Below, in pieces: positions 50,666 to 60,398 of a stretch of DNA of 64,000 nt (the first letter of the stretch is position 1; each line of letters begins with the position of its first letter). Under the pieces are notes generated by a model. The model was not told the DNA's origin and did no database searches. It saw only the letters and a list, made by a program, of their open reading frames with translations. Location of the stretch: contig NZ_BAAALT010000067.1 in NCBI RefSeq assembly GCF_039528515.1, positions 3,536-67,535 on the forward strand, in the 5' to 3' direction. Position numbers and translations under genes: made by a program. The DNA is from Luedemannella flava (GTDB lineage Bacteria > Actinomycetota > Actinomycetes > Mycobacteriales > Micromonosporaceae).

Positions 50666-53600
50666 GGCGTCTCTTCGTCCTCGCGCAGCCGCTGGCTGAT
50701 CACCTGGGTGACGCCGGCCTTCATCGTCACGCCGTACAGCGCGTCGGCGATCTCCATCGTGCGCTTCTGGTGCGTGATGATGATGAGCTGGCTCTTCTCC
50801 CGGAGCTGGGCGAGGAGCGTGATGAGGCGACCGAGGTTGACGTCGTCGAGCGCCGCCTCCACCTCGTCCATGATGTAGAACGGGCTGGGCCGCGCCCGGA
50901 AGATCGCGACGAGCAGCGCCACGGCGGTCAGCGAGCGCTCGCCGCCGGACAGCAGCGACAGCCGCTTGATCTTCTTGCCGGGCGGGCGGGCCTCGACCTC
51001 GACGCCCGTGGTCAGCAGGTTCTCCGGGTCGGTGAGGATGATCCGGCCCTCGCCGCCCGGGAACAGCACCGGGAAGACCTGCTCGAACTCCCGCGACGTG
51101 TCGGCGAACGCGGAGGCGAACACCTCCAGGATGCGGTCGTCCACGTCCTTGACGACGGTGAGCAGGTCGCGCCGGGTCGCCTTCAGGTCCTCCAGCTGGT
51201 CGGACAGGAACTTGAAACGCTCCTCCAGCGCCGCGAACTCCTCCAGCGCCAGCGGGTTCACCTTGCCCAGCAGGGCCAGCTCCCGGTCGGCCTTGGCGGC
51301 CCGCTTCTCCTGCGTGGCCCGGTCGAACGGGATCGGCTCCGGGGCGGGCTTGCCGGCCGCCTCGGCGGTCGCCAGGTCGTGCGGGGTCGGCGGGACGAGC
51401 TGCTCCGGCCCGTACTCGGCGACGAGGGTCTCGGCGTCCAGGCCGTACTCCTCGGCGGCGCGGGCCTCCAGGGCCTCGATGCGCAGCCGCTGCTCGGCGC
51501 GGGCGACCTCGTCGCGGTGCACCTTGGAGGTCAGCTTCTCCAGCTCGCTGGCGTGGGTGCGCGCGGCCGCGCGTACCCCCGTGAGTTCGTTCTCGCGGCC
51601 GGACCTTTCCTGCGCGAGGGCATCGCGGTGCCCGGCGGCCGCCGCCAACGCCCGGCCCGCCTGCCGCAGCGCCACGTCGGCGCCGAGCACCACGGCCTTC
51701 GCGATCAGCGCGCCACGGGCGCGGGCGGCGCGACGGGCCGCGGTGCGCTCGCGGGCCTGGCGCTCGTTGTGCGCCTGACGGATCAGCGCGTCGGCGCGGC
51801 CGGTGATCGCGGCGACCCGCTCCTCGGCGGTGCGCACCGCGAGGCGGACCTCGATCTCGGTCTGGCGGGCGGCCGGCACGGCGGCGGACAGCTCGTCGCG
51901 CTCGTGCGTGGACGGGTCCTCGTCGGTCGGGGTGTCCTCGGCGATGCGCAGCCGCTCCTCCAGCTCGGCGAGGCCGGCGAGGTCGCGGTCGCGGGCCTCC
52001 TCGGCCTTCTGCCGGGCCTGGACGATGCGGTCGGCCTCGGCCTGCGCGCTGCGCGCGGCGGCGCCCAGCTCGGCGAGGTGGCGGGCGGCGACGTTGCGCT
52101 CGCCCTCGGCGGCCCGCTTCGCGGCGGCGGCCCGGGCGACCGCGTCCTTGGCGGCGGCGGCCTCCTCGCGCACCTCGGCGAGCTGCTCCTTCAGCTCGGC
52201 CTGCCGCTGCTCGGACTCGGCGCGCCGCTGGCGGGCCTCCTCCACGGCGGCCTGCACCTCGATGAAGCTCTGCTGGCGACCCGACCCACCGACGACCTCG
52301 TGCACCCCGAGCACGTCTCCCTCGGCGGTCACCGCGCGCAGGTTCGGCGCATAGCCCAGGAGAGTACGGGCGGCGGGCACGTCCGGGGTGAAGACGACGT
52401 CGCCCAGCAGGCGGGTGACAGCGGGGCGCAGCGTGCCCGGCGCGCGGACGACGTCGAGGGCCCAGCGCGACCCCTCGGGCAGCGCCATGTCCGGCCGCGA
52501 CCACTCGGCGCTCGCCCCGGCACCGGCGACCAGCATCGCGGCGCGGCCGGCGTCGTCGGTCTTGAGCAGCTCGACGGCGCTCTGCGCGCCGTCCAGGGTG
52601 GACACCGCGACGGCGTCGGCGAGCAGGCCGAGCGCGGCGGCCAGCGCCGCCTCGTGGCCGGGCTCGACCGTGAGCAGGGCGGCGACGCTGCCGAGCAGGC
52701 CGGGGACCTTCTCGGCCCGGGCGAGCAGGGCGCCGGCGCCGTCCTTGCGCTTGAGGCCGATCGCGAGGGCCTCCTCGCGGGCCTTCCACTGGGTCGCGTC
52801 CTTCTCGGCCGCGCGCTCCTCGTCCGACAGCCGCCGGATCCGGTTGTTGATCTCGTCAGCTTGTCGCTGCGCTTCGGCGTGGGCGTTGTCGAGCGCCACG
52901 TCGCCCCGGTCGGCCTCCGAGGCGCCCTCCTGCGCCACCTCGTACGCCTCCTGGGCGGCCTCGGCGCGCTCCATCGCCTCGCCCAGCGACGCGGTGAACC
53001 GGGCGATCTCGTCGGCCGCCGCGTGCGAGCGGGTGCGCATCGCGTTGACCTGGCCGGCCAGCCTCGCCAGGCCCTCGCGCTTGTCCGCGATCGCCTTCAC
53101 GGCCACGACCAGGGCCTTCTCGGCCTCGGACAGCCGGCGCTCCAACTGCTGGCGCCTGGACACGGCGTCGTCGAGCCGCTCCTGGTGCGTCTCCAGCGCG
53201 GCGCGCAGCTCCTCCTCCTGCTCGCGGGCCTCCTCGGCCTCGGCGAGCAGCTGCTCCGGGTCGCGGCCCGGGCGCTCGTCGTCGACGGCGGCGCTGAGGT
53301 TGCGCAGCCGCTCGTCGGCCAGTTGGTGCGTGGCGCGCAGCCGCTCCTGCAGCGTGGCCAGCTGGAAGTGGGTGTCCTGCGCCTTCGCGAGGATCGGCGC
53401 GTCCTCGGCGAGGGCGGCCTCCAGCTCGGCGAGGCGCTCCTGCACCTCGGCGTGGGCGGCCTCGACCTCCTCGCGGCGCGTCCGCAGTGCGGCCTCATCG
53501 GCGACCTCCCGGTCGACCGTCGTGCGCAGGGTCGTGTAGTCGTCGGCGAGCAGGCGCAGCTTGGCGTCGCGCAGGTCGGCCTGGATGCCGGCCGCGCGCC

Positions 53601-54237
53601 TGGCCACCTCGGCCTGCCGGCCCAGCGGCTTGAGCTGACGGCGCAGCTCGGCGGTCAGGTCGGTCAACCGGTTGAGGTTGGTCTGCATCGCGTCGAGCTT
53701 GCGCAGCGCCTTTTCCTTGCGCTTGCGGTGCTTGAGGACGCCCGCCGCCTCCTCGATGAAGGCGCGCCGGTCCTCCGGCTTGGCGTGCAGGACCGCGTCG
53801 AGCTGGCCCTGGCCCACGATGACGTGCATCTCCCGGCCGATGCCGGAGTCGGAGAGCAGCTCCTGGATGTCGAGCAGGCGGCACGCGTTGCCGTTGATCT
53901 CGTACTCGCTCTCGCCGGAGCGGAACATCCGGCGGGTGATCGAGACCTCGGTGTAGTCGATGGGCAGCGCGCCGTCGGTGTTGTCGATCGTGAGCGTGAC
54001 CTCGGCGCGACCGAGCGGGGCGCGGCCGGACGTGCCGGCGAAGATCACGTCCTCCATCTTGCCGCCGCGCAGCGCCTTGGCCCCCTGCTCACCCAGCACC
54101 CAGGAGATCGCATCGACGACGTTGGACTTGCCGGAGCCGTTGGGGCCCACCACGCAGGTGATGCCCGGCTCCAGCTTCAGCGTCGTCGCGGAGGCGAAGG
54201 ATTTGAAACCCTTCACCGTCAGGCTCTTGAGATGCAC
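50662..54237 (-). CDS. smc: Chromosome segregation protein SMC
   Basis: 1191 aa. N-terminal Walker A GPNGSGKSN after LKSLTVKGFKSFASATTL, coiled coil, hinge (about 510-670), coiled coil, then the C-terminal LSGGERSLTAVALL signature and Walker B FYIMDEVEAALDD. The ATPase loop-extrudes DNA with ScpA and ScpB. The GTG at 54237 matches the start VHLKSLTVKG; GGAG is five bases upstream. The coding strand makes a long spurious open frame on the other strand. Confidence 0.98.
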   Translation of the reverse strand: MHLKSLTVKGFKSFASATTLKLEPGITCVVGPNGSGKSNVVDAISWVLGEQGAKALRGGKMEDVIFAGTSGRAPLGRAEVTLTIDNTDGALPIDYTEVSITRRMFRSGESEYEINGNACRLLDIQELLSDSGIGREMHVIVGQGQLDAVLHAKPEDRRAFIEEAAGVLKHRKRKEKALRKLDAMQTNLNRLTDLTAELRRQLKPLGRQAEVARRAAGIQADLRDAKLRLLADDYTTLRTTVDREVADEAALRTRREEVEAAHAEVQERLAELEAALAEDAPILAKAQDTHFQLATLQERLRATHQLADERLRNLSAAVDDERPGRDPEQLLAEAEEAREQEEELRAALETHQERLDDAVSRRQQLERRLSEAEKALVVAVKAIADKREGLARLAGQVNAMRTRSHAAADEIARFTASLGEAMERAEAAQEAYEVAQEGASEADRGDVALDNAHAEAQRQADEINNRIRRLSDEERAAEKDATQWKAREEALAIGLKRKDGAGALLARAEKVPGLLGSVAALLTVEPGHEAALAAALGLLADAVAVSTLDGAQSAVELLKTDDAGRAAMLVAGAGASAEWSRPDMALPEGSRWALDVVRAPGTLRPAVTRLLGDVVFTPDVPAARTLLGYAPNLRAVTAEGDVLGVHEVVGGSGRQQSFIEVQAAVEEARQRRAESEQRQAELKEQLAEVREEAAAAKDAVARAAAAKRAAEGERNVAARHLAELGAAARSAQAEADRIVQARQKAEEARDRDLAGLAELEERLRIAEDTPTDEDPSTHERDELSAAVPAARQTEIEVRLAVRTAEERVAAITGRADALIRQAHNERQARERTAARRAARARGALIAKAVVLGADVALRQAGRALAAAAGHRDALAQERSGRENELTGVRAAARTHASELEKLTSKVHRDEVARAEQRLRIEALEARAAEEYGLDAETLVAEYGPEQLVPPTPHDLATAEAAGKPAPEPIPFDRATQEKRAAKADRELALLGKVNPLALEEFAALEERFKFLSDQLEDLKATRRDLLTVVKDVDDRILEVFASAFADTSREFEQVFPVLFPGGEGRIILTDPENLLTTGVEVEARPPGKKIKRLSLLSGGERSLTAVALLVAIFRARPSPFYIMDEVEAALDDVNLGRLITLLAQLREKSQLIIITHQKRTMEIADALYGVTMKAGVTQVISQRLREDEETP

Positions 54238-54380
54238 TGGTCTCCGTGGGTGGTAGCTGTCTGGCCTTTCGGCAGAGTACCCCGGCGGGGGCAAAAGGAA
54301 GCGCGCCGACATCGGGGTCGGCGCGCAATCTTCAGCGTGTCCTAGCTGGGGCTAACTGCCTGTCAACGAGGTGGTGACGC

Positions 54381-54572
54381 TCAGGCGAGCGCCGGTTCCT
54401 CGATCCGCAGCAGGCTGTCGGTATCGACCGAGGCCACGAGGCGATCATTTTCCGCCCGCAACCGCAGCACCTCGAACTCAAGCTCCCGCACACGGGCACG
54501 CAACTTCGTGACCTCGTCGAGCATGCGCCGGTCGGGCGCACCGCCCACGTGGCCGTAGAGGGCCTTCGCCAT
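54381..54572 (-). CDS. Small coiled-coil protein
   Basis: 63 aa from ATG 54572 with AAGGAG eight bases upstream. MAKALYGHVGGAPDRRMLDE followed by a heptad-like stretch LRARVRELEFEVLRLRAENDRLVA. It is a short actinobacterial family of unknown role, 143 bp upstream of smc in the same direction. Confidence 0.85.
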   Translation of the reverse strand: MAKALYGHVGGAPDRRMLDEVTKLRARVRELEFEVLRLRAENDRLVASVDTDSLLRIEEPALA

Positions 54573-54810
54573 ATGTCGTCTCCTTGTCAGCGCCACCGGA
54601 ACCCACCGGTCAACGCGCGCCCCTCGTCGGGAGCCATCACGCAGCAATGTGCGCGCATGGCAGGGCGCGTCTGGCGACAATTCCATAGTCCGCCCGAGCA
54701 CCGACCCCAGTCAAGTTCCGCGCCCGGGCACGCCGCCGGACCTCTCCCGCCCTCGATGTCCGTTTGCTGACAAAGCCGCGTACGGGGGACAATCGCTCGT
54801 TGCGACCTAT

Positions 54811-55452
54811 ATGACCGTGTCCCTGGCTCCGCTCCTGCCGTTGTGCACGCACCCCGACAACGACCCCGCCACCTGGTCAGCGGCCCGGCTGACCGCCCCG
54901 GCCATGGGCGCTGTCGTCGCGGTCCGGCTCCCTCTCGCCGAGGCGACCCCGTCCCTCGGGCCGGCCGTCACGGGTCTCGTCCGGGCGGGCTGCGCCGTCC
55001 TCGGGTACGTGAGCCTCGCGTTCGCCACCCGGCCAGTGGCGGAACTCACGGACGAGATAGCCACCTGGTCGCGGCTGGGCGCCACGGGCATCTTCCTCGA
55101 CCACGCGCCGGCCGGCCGGTCCCACGTCGGCACCCTGCGCCTGGCCCATCGCGCGGCGCTGCGCGCCGGCCTGCGCCGGGTGGTGTTCAACACGGCCGGG
55201 CCGGCCGACCCGCTCTGCCGCGACCTCGACGCGGTGATCTGCAGCTTCGAGGGCTCCTGGGCGGAGTACCGGGAGTGGGACGGCTACGGGTCCCTACCCG
55301 GTGACGGGCACCTCGTCTACGGCGTACCGGCGCTCGAGCGGGCCAAGGCGGTCACGCTGATGCGTCGCCGGGGCGCCGGCCTGGGGCTGGTCACGGAGCT
55401 CGGCTGGCCGAGCGGCGTCCAGTCCCTGCTCACCGCCGCCGCCCTCCCCTAA
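54811..55452 (+). CDS. Spherulation-specific family 4-like protein
   Basis: 213 aa from ATG 54811. TIM-barrel-like features of Spherulin4/GH-like proteins: LLPLCTHPDNDPATWSA, CAVLGYVSLAFATRP, ATGIFLDHAPAG, RVVFNTAGPADPLC, CSFEGSWAEYREW. The catalytic role is unclear and no obvious signal peptide is present. Array B begins 137 bp downstream. Confidence 0.6.
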   Translation: MTVSLAPLLPLCTHPDNDPATWSAARLTAPAMGAVVAVRLPLAEATPSLGPAVTGLVRAGCAVLGYVSLAFATRPVAELTDEIATWSRLGATGIFLDHAPAGRSHVGTLRLAHRAALRAGLRRVVFNTAGPADPLCRDLDAVICSFEGSWAEYREWDGYGSLPGDGHLVYGVPALERAKAVTLMRRRGAGLGLVTELGWPSGVQSLLTAAALP

Positions 55453-55588
55453 CGCCGCCTCGCCGCCGCACTGCGACCCCTTGGCGGGCTGGCACGCTCC
55501 CCAACCCCGCTGACGGCGACCCTTTGACAGGTGGAGGACGCCATGCCGCCGACGACAGCGACGCGTTGGTGGTCCGCGATGGGCACGT

Positions 55589-55820
55589 CGCCAGAAGCTC
55601 ACATCTGACTTGTCCGCGCGCAGCGGTCACCCCGCCACATGCGCACTTTTTGCGGGTCGGAGGCGCGGTGAACTCGCCAAATGCTCACATCTGGCGAGTG
55701 AGGTGGGCGGTCGCCCGCCAGATGTTCACAGTTGGCGGGGCTGGGCGCCGTCCGCCCCGCCAGATGTGAGCAACTGGCGAAGCGCGAGTGGGGATGGCCG
55801 CCAGATGTGCGCAGTTGGTG
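55589..55820. repeat. Array B: six palindromic 22-bp units at 41-44-bp pitch
   Basis: Units begin at 55589, 55633, 55675, 55716, 55758 and 55799, spaced 44, 42, 41, 42 and 41 bp, with the same CGCCA...TGGCG arms and GATGTG/GAAGCT cores as array A. Linkers differ from those of array A. It fills the gap between the Spherulin4-like gene and the mutM 3' end. Confidence 0.9.
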
Positions 55821-55837
55821 GGGCGACCCGGGGAAGG

Positions 55838-56692
55838 TCAGGGCGTGCGGGGGCGGGGACGGGGCTGGCACTTCGGGCAGGAGTACGACGAACGGTTCAT
55901 GAACGCCTCGCGGCGGATCGGGACGCCGCAGCGTCGGCACGGCTCCCCCTCGCGGCCGTAGACGTTGAGCGACCGTTCGAAGTACCCGCTCTCGCCGTTG
56001 ACGTTGACGTACAGGGCGTCGAAGCTCGTCCCGCCGACCTTGAGCGCCTCGCTCATCACATCCGTGACATGCCCGAGCAGCCGGGCCGCCGCCGGTCGGG
56101 TCAGCGCGTCGGTGGGCCGCGCGCCGTGCAGGCCGGCCCGCCACAGGGCCTCGTCGGCGTAGATGTTGCCCACCCCGGAGATCATCGACTGGTCCAGCAG
56201 CGCGCGCTTGACCTCGGTGCGGCGCCGGCGCATCGACGCGACCACGGACGCCGCGTCGAAGAGCGGGTCGAACGGGTCGCGGGCGATGTGCGCGATCTCC
56301 GCGGGAAGCTCGGCGCCGCCGATGGAGACGGCCAGGCCGCCGAACGTGCGCTGGTCGACGAAGCGCAGCTGCGGGCCGTCGTCGGCGAAGGCGAACCGGA
56401 TCCGCAGGTGCGGCCCGTCGGGGGCGTCGGCCGGCAGCAGGAGCATCTGGCCGGACATCCCGAGGTGCCCGACGATGGCGTCGCCGCTGCTCAGGGGCAG
56501 CCACAGGTACTTGCCGCGACGGCGTACCCCGGTAATGGTCTGGTCTTCCAGGACGGCGGCGAAGTCGGCGTCGCCGGTGACGTGGCGGCGGACGGCCCGG
56601 GGGTGCAACACCTCGACCTTCGCGATCGTGCGGCCCGACACCCACCGGTCGAGGCCCTCCCGGACCGTTTCGACCTCGGGCAGCTCAGGCAT
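55838..56692 (-). CDS. mutM: Formamidopyrimidine-DNA glycosylase (MutM/Fpg)
   Basis: 284 aa starting MPELPEVETVREGLDRWVSG, with catalytic Pro1 and Glu2. The helix-two-turn-helix contains QSMISGVGNIYADEALW and the zinc finger CRRCGVPIRREAFMNRSSYS ends CPKC. It excises 8-oxoguanine. The start overlaps the rnc stop by 8 bp. A Pro/Arg tail follows the finger. Confidence 0.97.
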   Translation of the reverse strand: MPELPEVETVREGLDRWVSGRTIAKVEVLHPRAVRRHVTGDADFAAVLEDQTITGVRRRGKYLWLPLSSGDAIVGHLGMSGQMLLLPADAPDGPHLRIRFAFADDGPQLRFVDQRTFGGLAVSIGGAELPAEIAHIARDPFDPLFDAASVVASMRRRRTEVKRALLDQSMISGVGNIYADEALWRAGLHGARPTDALTRPAAARLLGHVTDVMSEALKVGGTSFDALYVNVNGESGYFERSLNVYGREGEPCRRCGVPIRREAFMNRSSYSCPKCQPRPRPRTP

Positions 56693-57443
56693 CGGGCTCA
56701 CCCTCCACATCGGACGTACTCTCCAGATTGAGCGCGAGCCACGCGGCCTCCGCGGCCCGCTGCTCCGCTTCTTTCTTTGTACGCCCCTGCGCGCCGCCGT
56801 GGCGGGCGCCGGCCACCACGGCCCAGGCGGTGAACGTCTTGGCGTGGTCGGGGCCGGTCTCCTCGACGTGGTAGTCGGGCACGCCCAGGCCCCGGGCGGC
56901 GGTCAGCTCCTGCAGGCTGGTCTTCCAGTCCAGGCCGGCGCCGAGGCGGCCGGCCTGCGCCATCACCGGGCCGAACAGCCGGTGGATCACGACGCTGGCG
57001 ACGGGCAGGCCGTGCTCCAGGTAGACGGCGCCGAGCAGGGCCTCCAGAGTGTCGGCGAGGATGCTCTCCTTGTCGCGCCCGCCGGTGGCCTCCTCGCCCT
57101 TGCCGAGCAGCAGGTACGGCCCGAGGCCGTAGCTGCTCAGCCCTCGGGCGACCTCGGCGAGCGCGCGCGAGTTGACGACGCTGGCCCGCAGCTTGGCCAG
57201 CCGGCCCTCGGCCAGGTCGGGGTTGTCCTGGTAGAGCGCGGTCGTGACGACGAGGCCCAGCACCGAGTCGCCGAGGAACTCCAGGCGCTCGTTGGTGGGC
57301 AGGCCACCGTTCTCGTACGCGTACGACCGGTGGGTGAGCGCCCGTTGCAGCAGCTCCTCGGAGATGCCGACGCCGAGCGCGGCCTCCAGATGCGTGGTGG
57401 ACGGGCGCACGCGCCGCTCGTCGGGGGCGGAACGGGACTTCAC
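56685..57443 (-). CDS. rnc: Ribonuclease III
   Basis: 252 aa. The RNase III signature NERLEFLGDSVLGL and second acidic cluster DTLEALLGAVYLEHG are intact, followed by a dsRNA-binding domain (WKTSLQELTAARGLGVPDY; GRTKKEAEQRAAEAAW). It processes rRNA and other duplex RNAs. It overlaps plsX by 4 bp (ATGA) and mutM by 8 bp. Confidence 0.97.
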   Translation of the reverse strand: MKSRSAPDERRVRPSTTHLEAALGVGISEELLQRALTHRSYAYENGGLPTNERLEFLGDSVLGLVVTTALYQDNPDLAEGRLAKLRASVVNSRALAEVARGLSSYGLGPYLLLGKGEEATGGRDKESILADTLEALLGAVYLEHGLPVASVVIHRLFGPVMAQAGRLGAGLDWKTSLQELTAARGLGVPDYHVEETGPDHAKTFTAWAVVAGARHGGAQGRTKKEAEQRAAEAAWLALNLESTSDVEGEPDA

Positions 57444-58435
57444 CAGGGCACCTCCGCAGGCTTGGCCGAGCCGCTGACCGCCGCGATCCGGCGCGGCATG
57501 TCCGCGCGGACGAGGTGGGCGGCGAGCGCGATGCCCGAGGCGATGTCTCCGCCGTCGGCCGCGCCGTGACAGACGACGACCGTGCCGGCCACCCCGAGCA
57601 GGGCGGCGCCGCGAGGGGCGTCGGAGGAACTGGGCGTACTGGCGTGCCGACCGGCGCCGCCACCCGCCGCGATGGCGGCTTCGACGCCCTTGAGCAGCAC
57701 GTTCCCGGTGAAGCCGTCGGTGACGACGACGTCCGCCCGCGCGCCCGAGATGACCTCGTCGCCCTCGACCAGCCCGACGTAGCGGGACTGGGCCGGCAAC
57801 GGGTATGTGCGCAGGGTGCGTTCGGTGGCGCGGCGCAGCCGGTCGCCCTTGCCGGGCTCGCTGCCCACGGAGAGCAGGCCGACGCGGGGCTGGGTGACCT
57901 TGAGGATGGCGCGGGCGTAGCCGACGCCGAGGACGGCGTGCTGCACGAGGTCGACCGGGCGGACCTCCATGCCGGCGCCGACGTCGAGGAGCAGGACCGG
58001 GCTGGTCCCGCCGGGCAGCTCGGCCGCGAGCGCCGGGCGCCGGAAGCCCGAGGTGCGGCCGATGCCGATGACGGCGGCGGTGACCGTGGCGCCGCTCGCG
58101 CCCGCGGAGACGAGCCCCTGGGCCCGGCCGGCGGCCACGGCGGAGGCCGCGGCGGCGATGGTGGTGGCGTGGTCGGCGCCGCGCGCGGCCGCGTCGGCCA
58201 TGGCGACGAACTGGTCAGCCACGAGAACCTCCACCCGCTCGCGGGTGGAGGTGTCGAGGGCAGCCGTCACCTCGTCGGCCACCCGGCGGGGGCCGACGAG
58301 GAGAAGCTGGAGTTCCGGATCGGCTTGGCAGGCTCGCAGAGCGCCGTCAACCACGACGGCGGGGGCATCGTCCCCGCCGAGGAGGTCGACGGCGATCCGC
58401 GTCCCGGCAGACCGCCCGGGCGCAGGTCGCGTCAC
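57440..58435 (-). CDS. plsX: Phosphate acyltransferase PlsX
   Basis: 331 aa. Starts with IAVDLLGGDDAPAVVVDGAL and contains RVGLLSVGSEPGKGDRL and VVVTDGFTGNVLLKG, characteristic of PlsX, which makes acyl-phosphate for phospholipid synthesis. It lies between rpmF and rnc in the conserved rpmF-plsX-rnc order; rpmF ends 13 bp upstream. Confidence 0.95.
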   Translation of the reverse strand: MTRPAPGRSAGTRIAVDLLGGDDAPAVVVDGALRACQADPELQLLLVGPRRVADEVTAALDTSTRERVEVLVADQFVAMADAAARGADHATTIAAAASAVAAGRAQGLVSAGASGATVTAAVIGIGRTSGFRRPALAAELPGGTSPVLLLDVGAGMEVRPVDLVQHAVLGVGYARAILKVTQPRVGLLSVGSEPGKGDRLRRATERTLRTYPLPAQSRYVGLVEGDEVISGARADVVVTDGFTGNVLLKGVEAAIAAGGGAGRHASTPSSSDAPRGAALLGVAGTVVVCHGAADGGDIASGIALAAHLVRADMPRRIAAVSGSAKPAEVPW

Positions 58436-58448
58436 CCGTGTCCCGGGC

Positions 58449-58622
58449 TCAGACCTCGATGACCTGGCGACCGTTGTACGTGCCGCAGACCGTGCAGACC
58501 GCGTGCGGCAGCTTCGGCGAGCGGCACTGCGGGCAGGCGACGGTGGCGACAGGGGTGGTCTTCCACTGCGCCCGGCGCGACCGGGTGTTGCTGCGCGACA
58601 TCTTGCGCTTGGGAACGGCCAC
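58449..58622 (-). CDS. rpmF: 50S ribosomal protein L32
   Basis: 57 aa from a GTG at 58622 (TAGGAG upstream): VAVPKRKMSRSNTRSRRAQW onward. Four cysteines as CPQC...CTVC show the zinc-binding (C+) form. It is followed by plsX and preceded by the DUF177 gene. Confidence 0.97.
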   Translation of the reverse strand: MAVPKRKMSRSNTRSRRAQWKTTPVATVACPQCRSPKLPHAVCTVCGTYNGRQVIEV

Positions 58623-58652
58623 GGTTCTAACTCCTAGGTCAAGGCCCGCTGG

Positions 58653-59207
58653 TCAGCGGGTCAGGTCATTCAGTTTGGCCCAACGCGGGTCGACCGCCTG
58701 GTGGCTGTGGTCGGCCGGCAGGGTGTCCCAGGGCTCGCCGCACTCGACGCACAGCCCCGGGCAGTCCTCCCGGCACAGCGGGTTGGCCGGCAGTGCGAGC
58801 ACCGCCGCGTCCCGCAGGGTCGGCTCCAGGTCGATCAGGTCGCCCTGCATCCGGCCGACCTCGTCCTCGTCGGTCGTCTCGTCCGTGGTGCTGTGCGCGT
58901 ACGCGTACAGCTCCGCGATATTGACGTCCAACGTGTCGTTGATCTCGCGCAGGCAGCGGCTGCACTCCCCCACCAGCGGCCCCGAGACCTCGCCGGAGAC
59001 GTACACGCCTTCCGACACCGAGGTCATCTGCAGCCGCAGGGAGAGGTCGGCACCCGCCGGCACTCCGATCAACTCCAGGCCGAGGTCCTCCGGTGCGGGC
59101 ACCACCCGGACAACCTCACGCATGGCACCGGCGCTGCGCGGCAGGTCCCGGGTATCGAGGACCAGCGGCGAGCGCGGGTTGAGGTGGGTCGTCGAGTGTT
59201 CACGCAT
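58653..59207 (-). CDS. DUF177 (YceD-like) protein
   Basis: 184 aa from ATG 59207 (GGAG six bases upstream). The family is encoded beside rpmF nearly everywhere and is linked to 23S rRNA or L32 homeostasis. Cys pairs ECSRC and CREDCPGLCVECG suggest a zinc site. A longer upstream start (59243) adds 12 residues without a ribosome site. Confidence 0.93.
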   Translation of the reverse strand: MREHSTTHLNPRSPLVLDTRDLPRSAGAMREVVRVVPAPEDLGLELIGVPAGADLSLRLQMTSVSEGVYVSGEVSGPLVGECSRCLREINDTLDVNIAELYAYAHSTTDETTDEDEVGRMQGDLIDLEPTLRDAAVLALPANPLCREDCPGLCVECGEPWDTLPADHSHQAVDPRWAKLNDLTR

Positions 59208-59285
59208 CGTAGGCTCCGACCTGAAGAGGCCGACGTAAGACATTACCTGAGCGGCGGCGGCACCGTCGAACCGGCCCGTACGGCA

Positions 59286-59780
59286 TCAGAACGGCAAGGG
59301 CCTTTCATCCTCGTTCGGGGCGAATGTCCCGATCTCGCGTAGGGCGTGCATCTTGTCCCGCCCGCGCTCGATCGAGGCGAGCGACCGGGTCAGGAACTGC
59401 TCGAAGTTGGCCAGGGTCGTGTCGACGTACTCGTCGACCTCCTCGCGCAGCCGCTGCACCTCGGCGCGGGCCTCACCCATGATCCGGTTGGCCTCGTGCT
59501 CCGAGGAGACGACCACCTCGCTGTGCGAGACCAGCCGCGCGTGCTCCGCCTCACCCTCGGAGATGATGCGGTCCGCCTCACGCTGACCCGCGTCGAGGAT
59601 CTTGTCGCGCTCGTCCAGCAGCGCGGCCGCGCGGCGCAGCTCCCCCGGCAGTTCGCTGCGCAGCTGGTCCAGGAGGCCGATCAGCTCGCCCCGGTCGACC
59701 ATGCAGTTGCGCGACATCGGTACCTGACGCGCGCCCTCCACGAACGCGATGACCTCGTCGATGCGGTCGATGGGATCCAC
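59286..59780 (-). CDS. sepIVA: SepIVA-like DivIVA-domain septation protein
   Basis: 164 aa. Mostly coiled coil (ELRRAAALLDERDKILDAGQ, AEVQRLREEVDEYVDTTLAN) with an N-terminal MDPIDRIDEVIAFVEGARQV. The place between coaD and DUF177 matches mycobacterial SepIVA (Rv2927c/MSMEG_2416), a late septation factor. It is often annotated as ATP-synthase-B-like. Confidence 0.8.
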   Translation of the reverse strand: MDPIDRIDEVIAFVEGARQVPMSRNCMVDRGELIGLLDQLRSELPGELRRAAALLDERDKILDAGQREADRIISEGEAEHARLVSHSEVVVSSEHEANRIMGEARAEVQRLREEVDEYVDTTLANFEQFLTRSLASIERGRDKMHALREIGTFAPNEDERPLPF

Positions 59781-59903
59781 CGGGCGTCACTCCTCCTGTC
59801 CAGGAACTCACCTATTCTGCTGCCGCGCACAGCGCGGCGCCCAGCCGCCACGTCGGTGAGCCTCGGACAGCCGATCGGCTGGCCTTTGCCAGCGTGACCA
59901 CCA

Positions 59904-60398
59904 TCACTGGGGTCGTAGTTGCTCCGACAGTCGACGGGCCACCGTGTCCGGCACGTGCGCCGACACGTCCCCGCCCCACTTCGCCACGTCCTTGACGAGG
60001 CTGGACGAGAGGAACGAGTGCACCGGGTTGGTCGGCATGAACAACGTCTCCACGCCGGCCAGGCCGATGTTCATCTGCGCCATCTGCAACTCGTAGTCGA
60101 AGTCGCTCACCGCGCGCAGACCCTTGACCACGACCATGGCCTCCTGCGCCCGGCAGAAGTCCACGAGCAGGCCCTGGAACGTCTCGATCCGCACGTTCTC
60201 GTAGGGCTTCGTCACCTCGGCCAGCATCTCCAGCCGGTCGGCGACGTCGAAGAGGCCACGCTTGGACTGGTTCATCAGCACGGCGACGATGACCTCGTCG
60301 AAGATGCGCGCCGTGCGGCTGATGATGTCGAGGTGGCCGTTCGTCACGGGGTCGAACGAGCCCGGACAGACCGCCCGCCGCTGCCTGTTGCTGGTCAC
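59904..60398 (-). CDS. coaD: Phosphopantetheine adenylyltransferase CoaD
   Basis: 164 aa from a GTG at 60398. The nucleotidyltransferase site CPGSFDPVTNGHLDII ((T/H)xGH) is present, with the VVKGLRAVSDFDYELQMAQM segment. It makes dephospho-CoA. The start overlaps the rsmD stop by 4 bp (GTGA), in the usual rsmD-coaD order. Confidence 0.97.
   Translation of the reverse strand: MTSNRQRRAVCPGSFDPVTNGHLDIISRTARIFDEVIVAVLMNQSKRGLFDVADRLEMLAEVTKPYENVRIETFQGLLVDFCRAQEAMVVVKGLRAVSDFDYELQMAQMNIGLAGVETLFMPTNPVHSFLSSSLVKDVAKWGGDVSAHVPDTVARRLSEQLRPQ

Noticed and set aside
50770..54345. 1191-codon open frame on the + strand opposite smc
   Set aside because: It is the mirror of smc produced by GC-rich codon usage; its translation is Leu/Gly/Val low complexity without domains.
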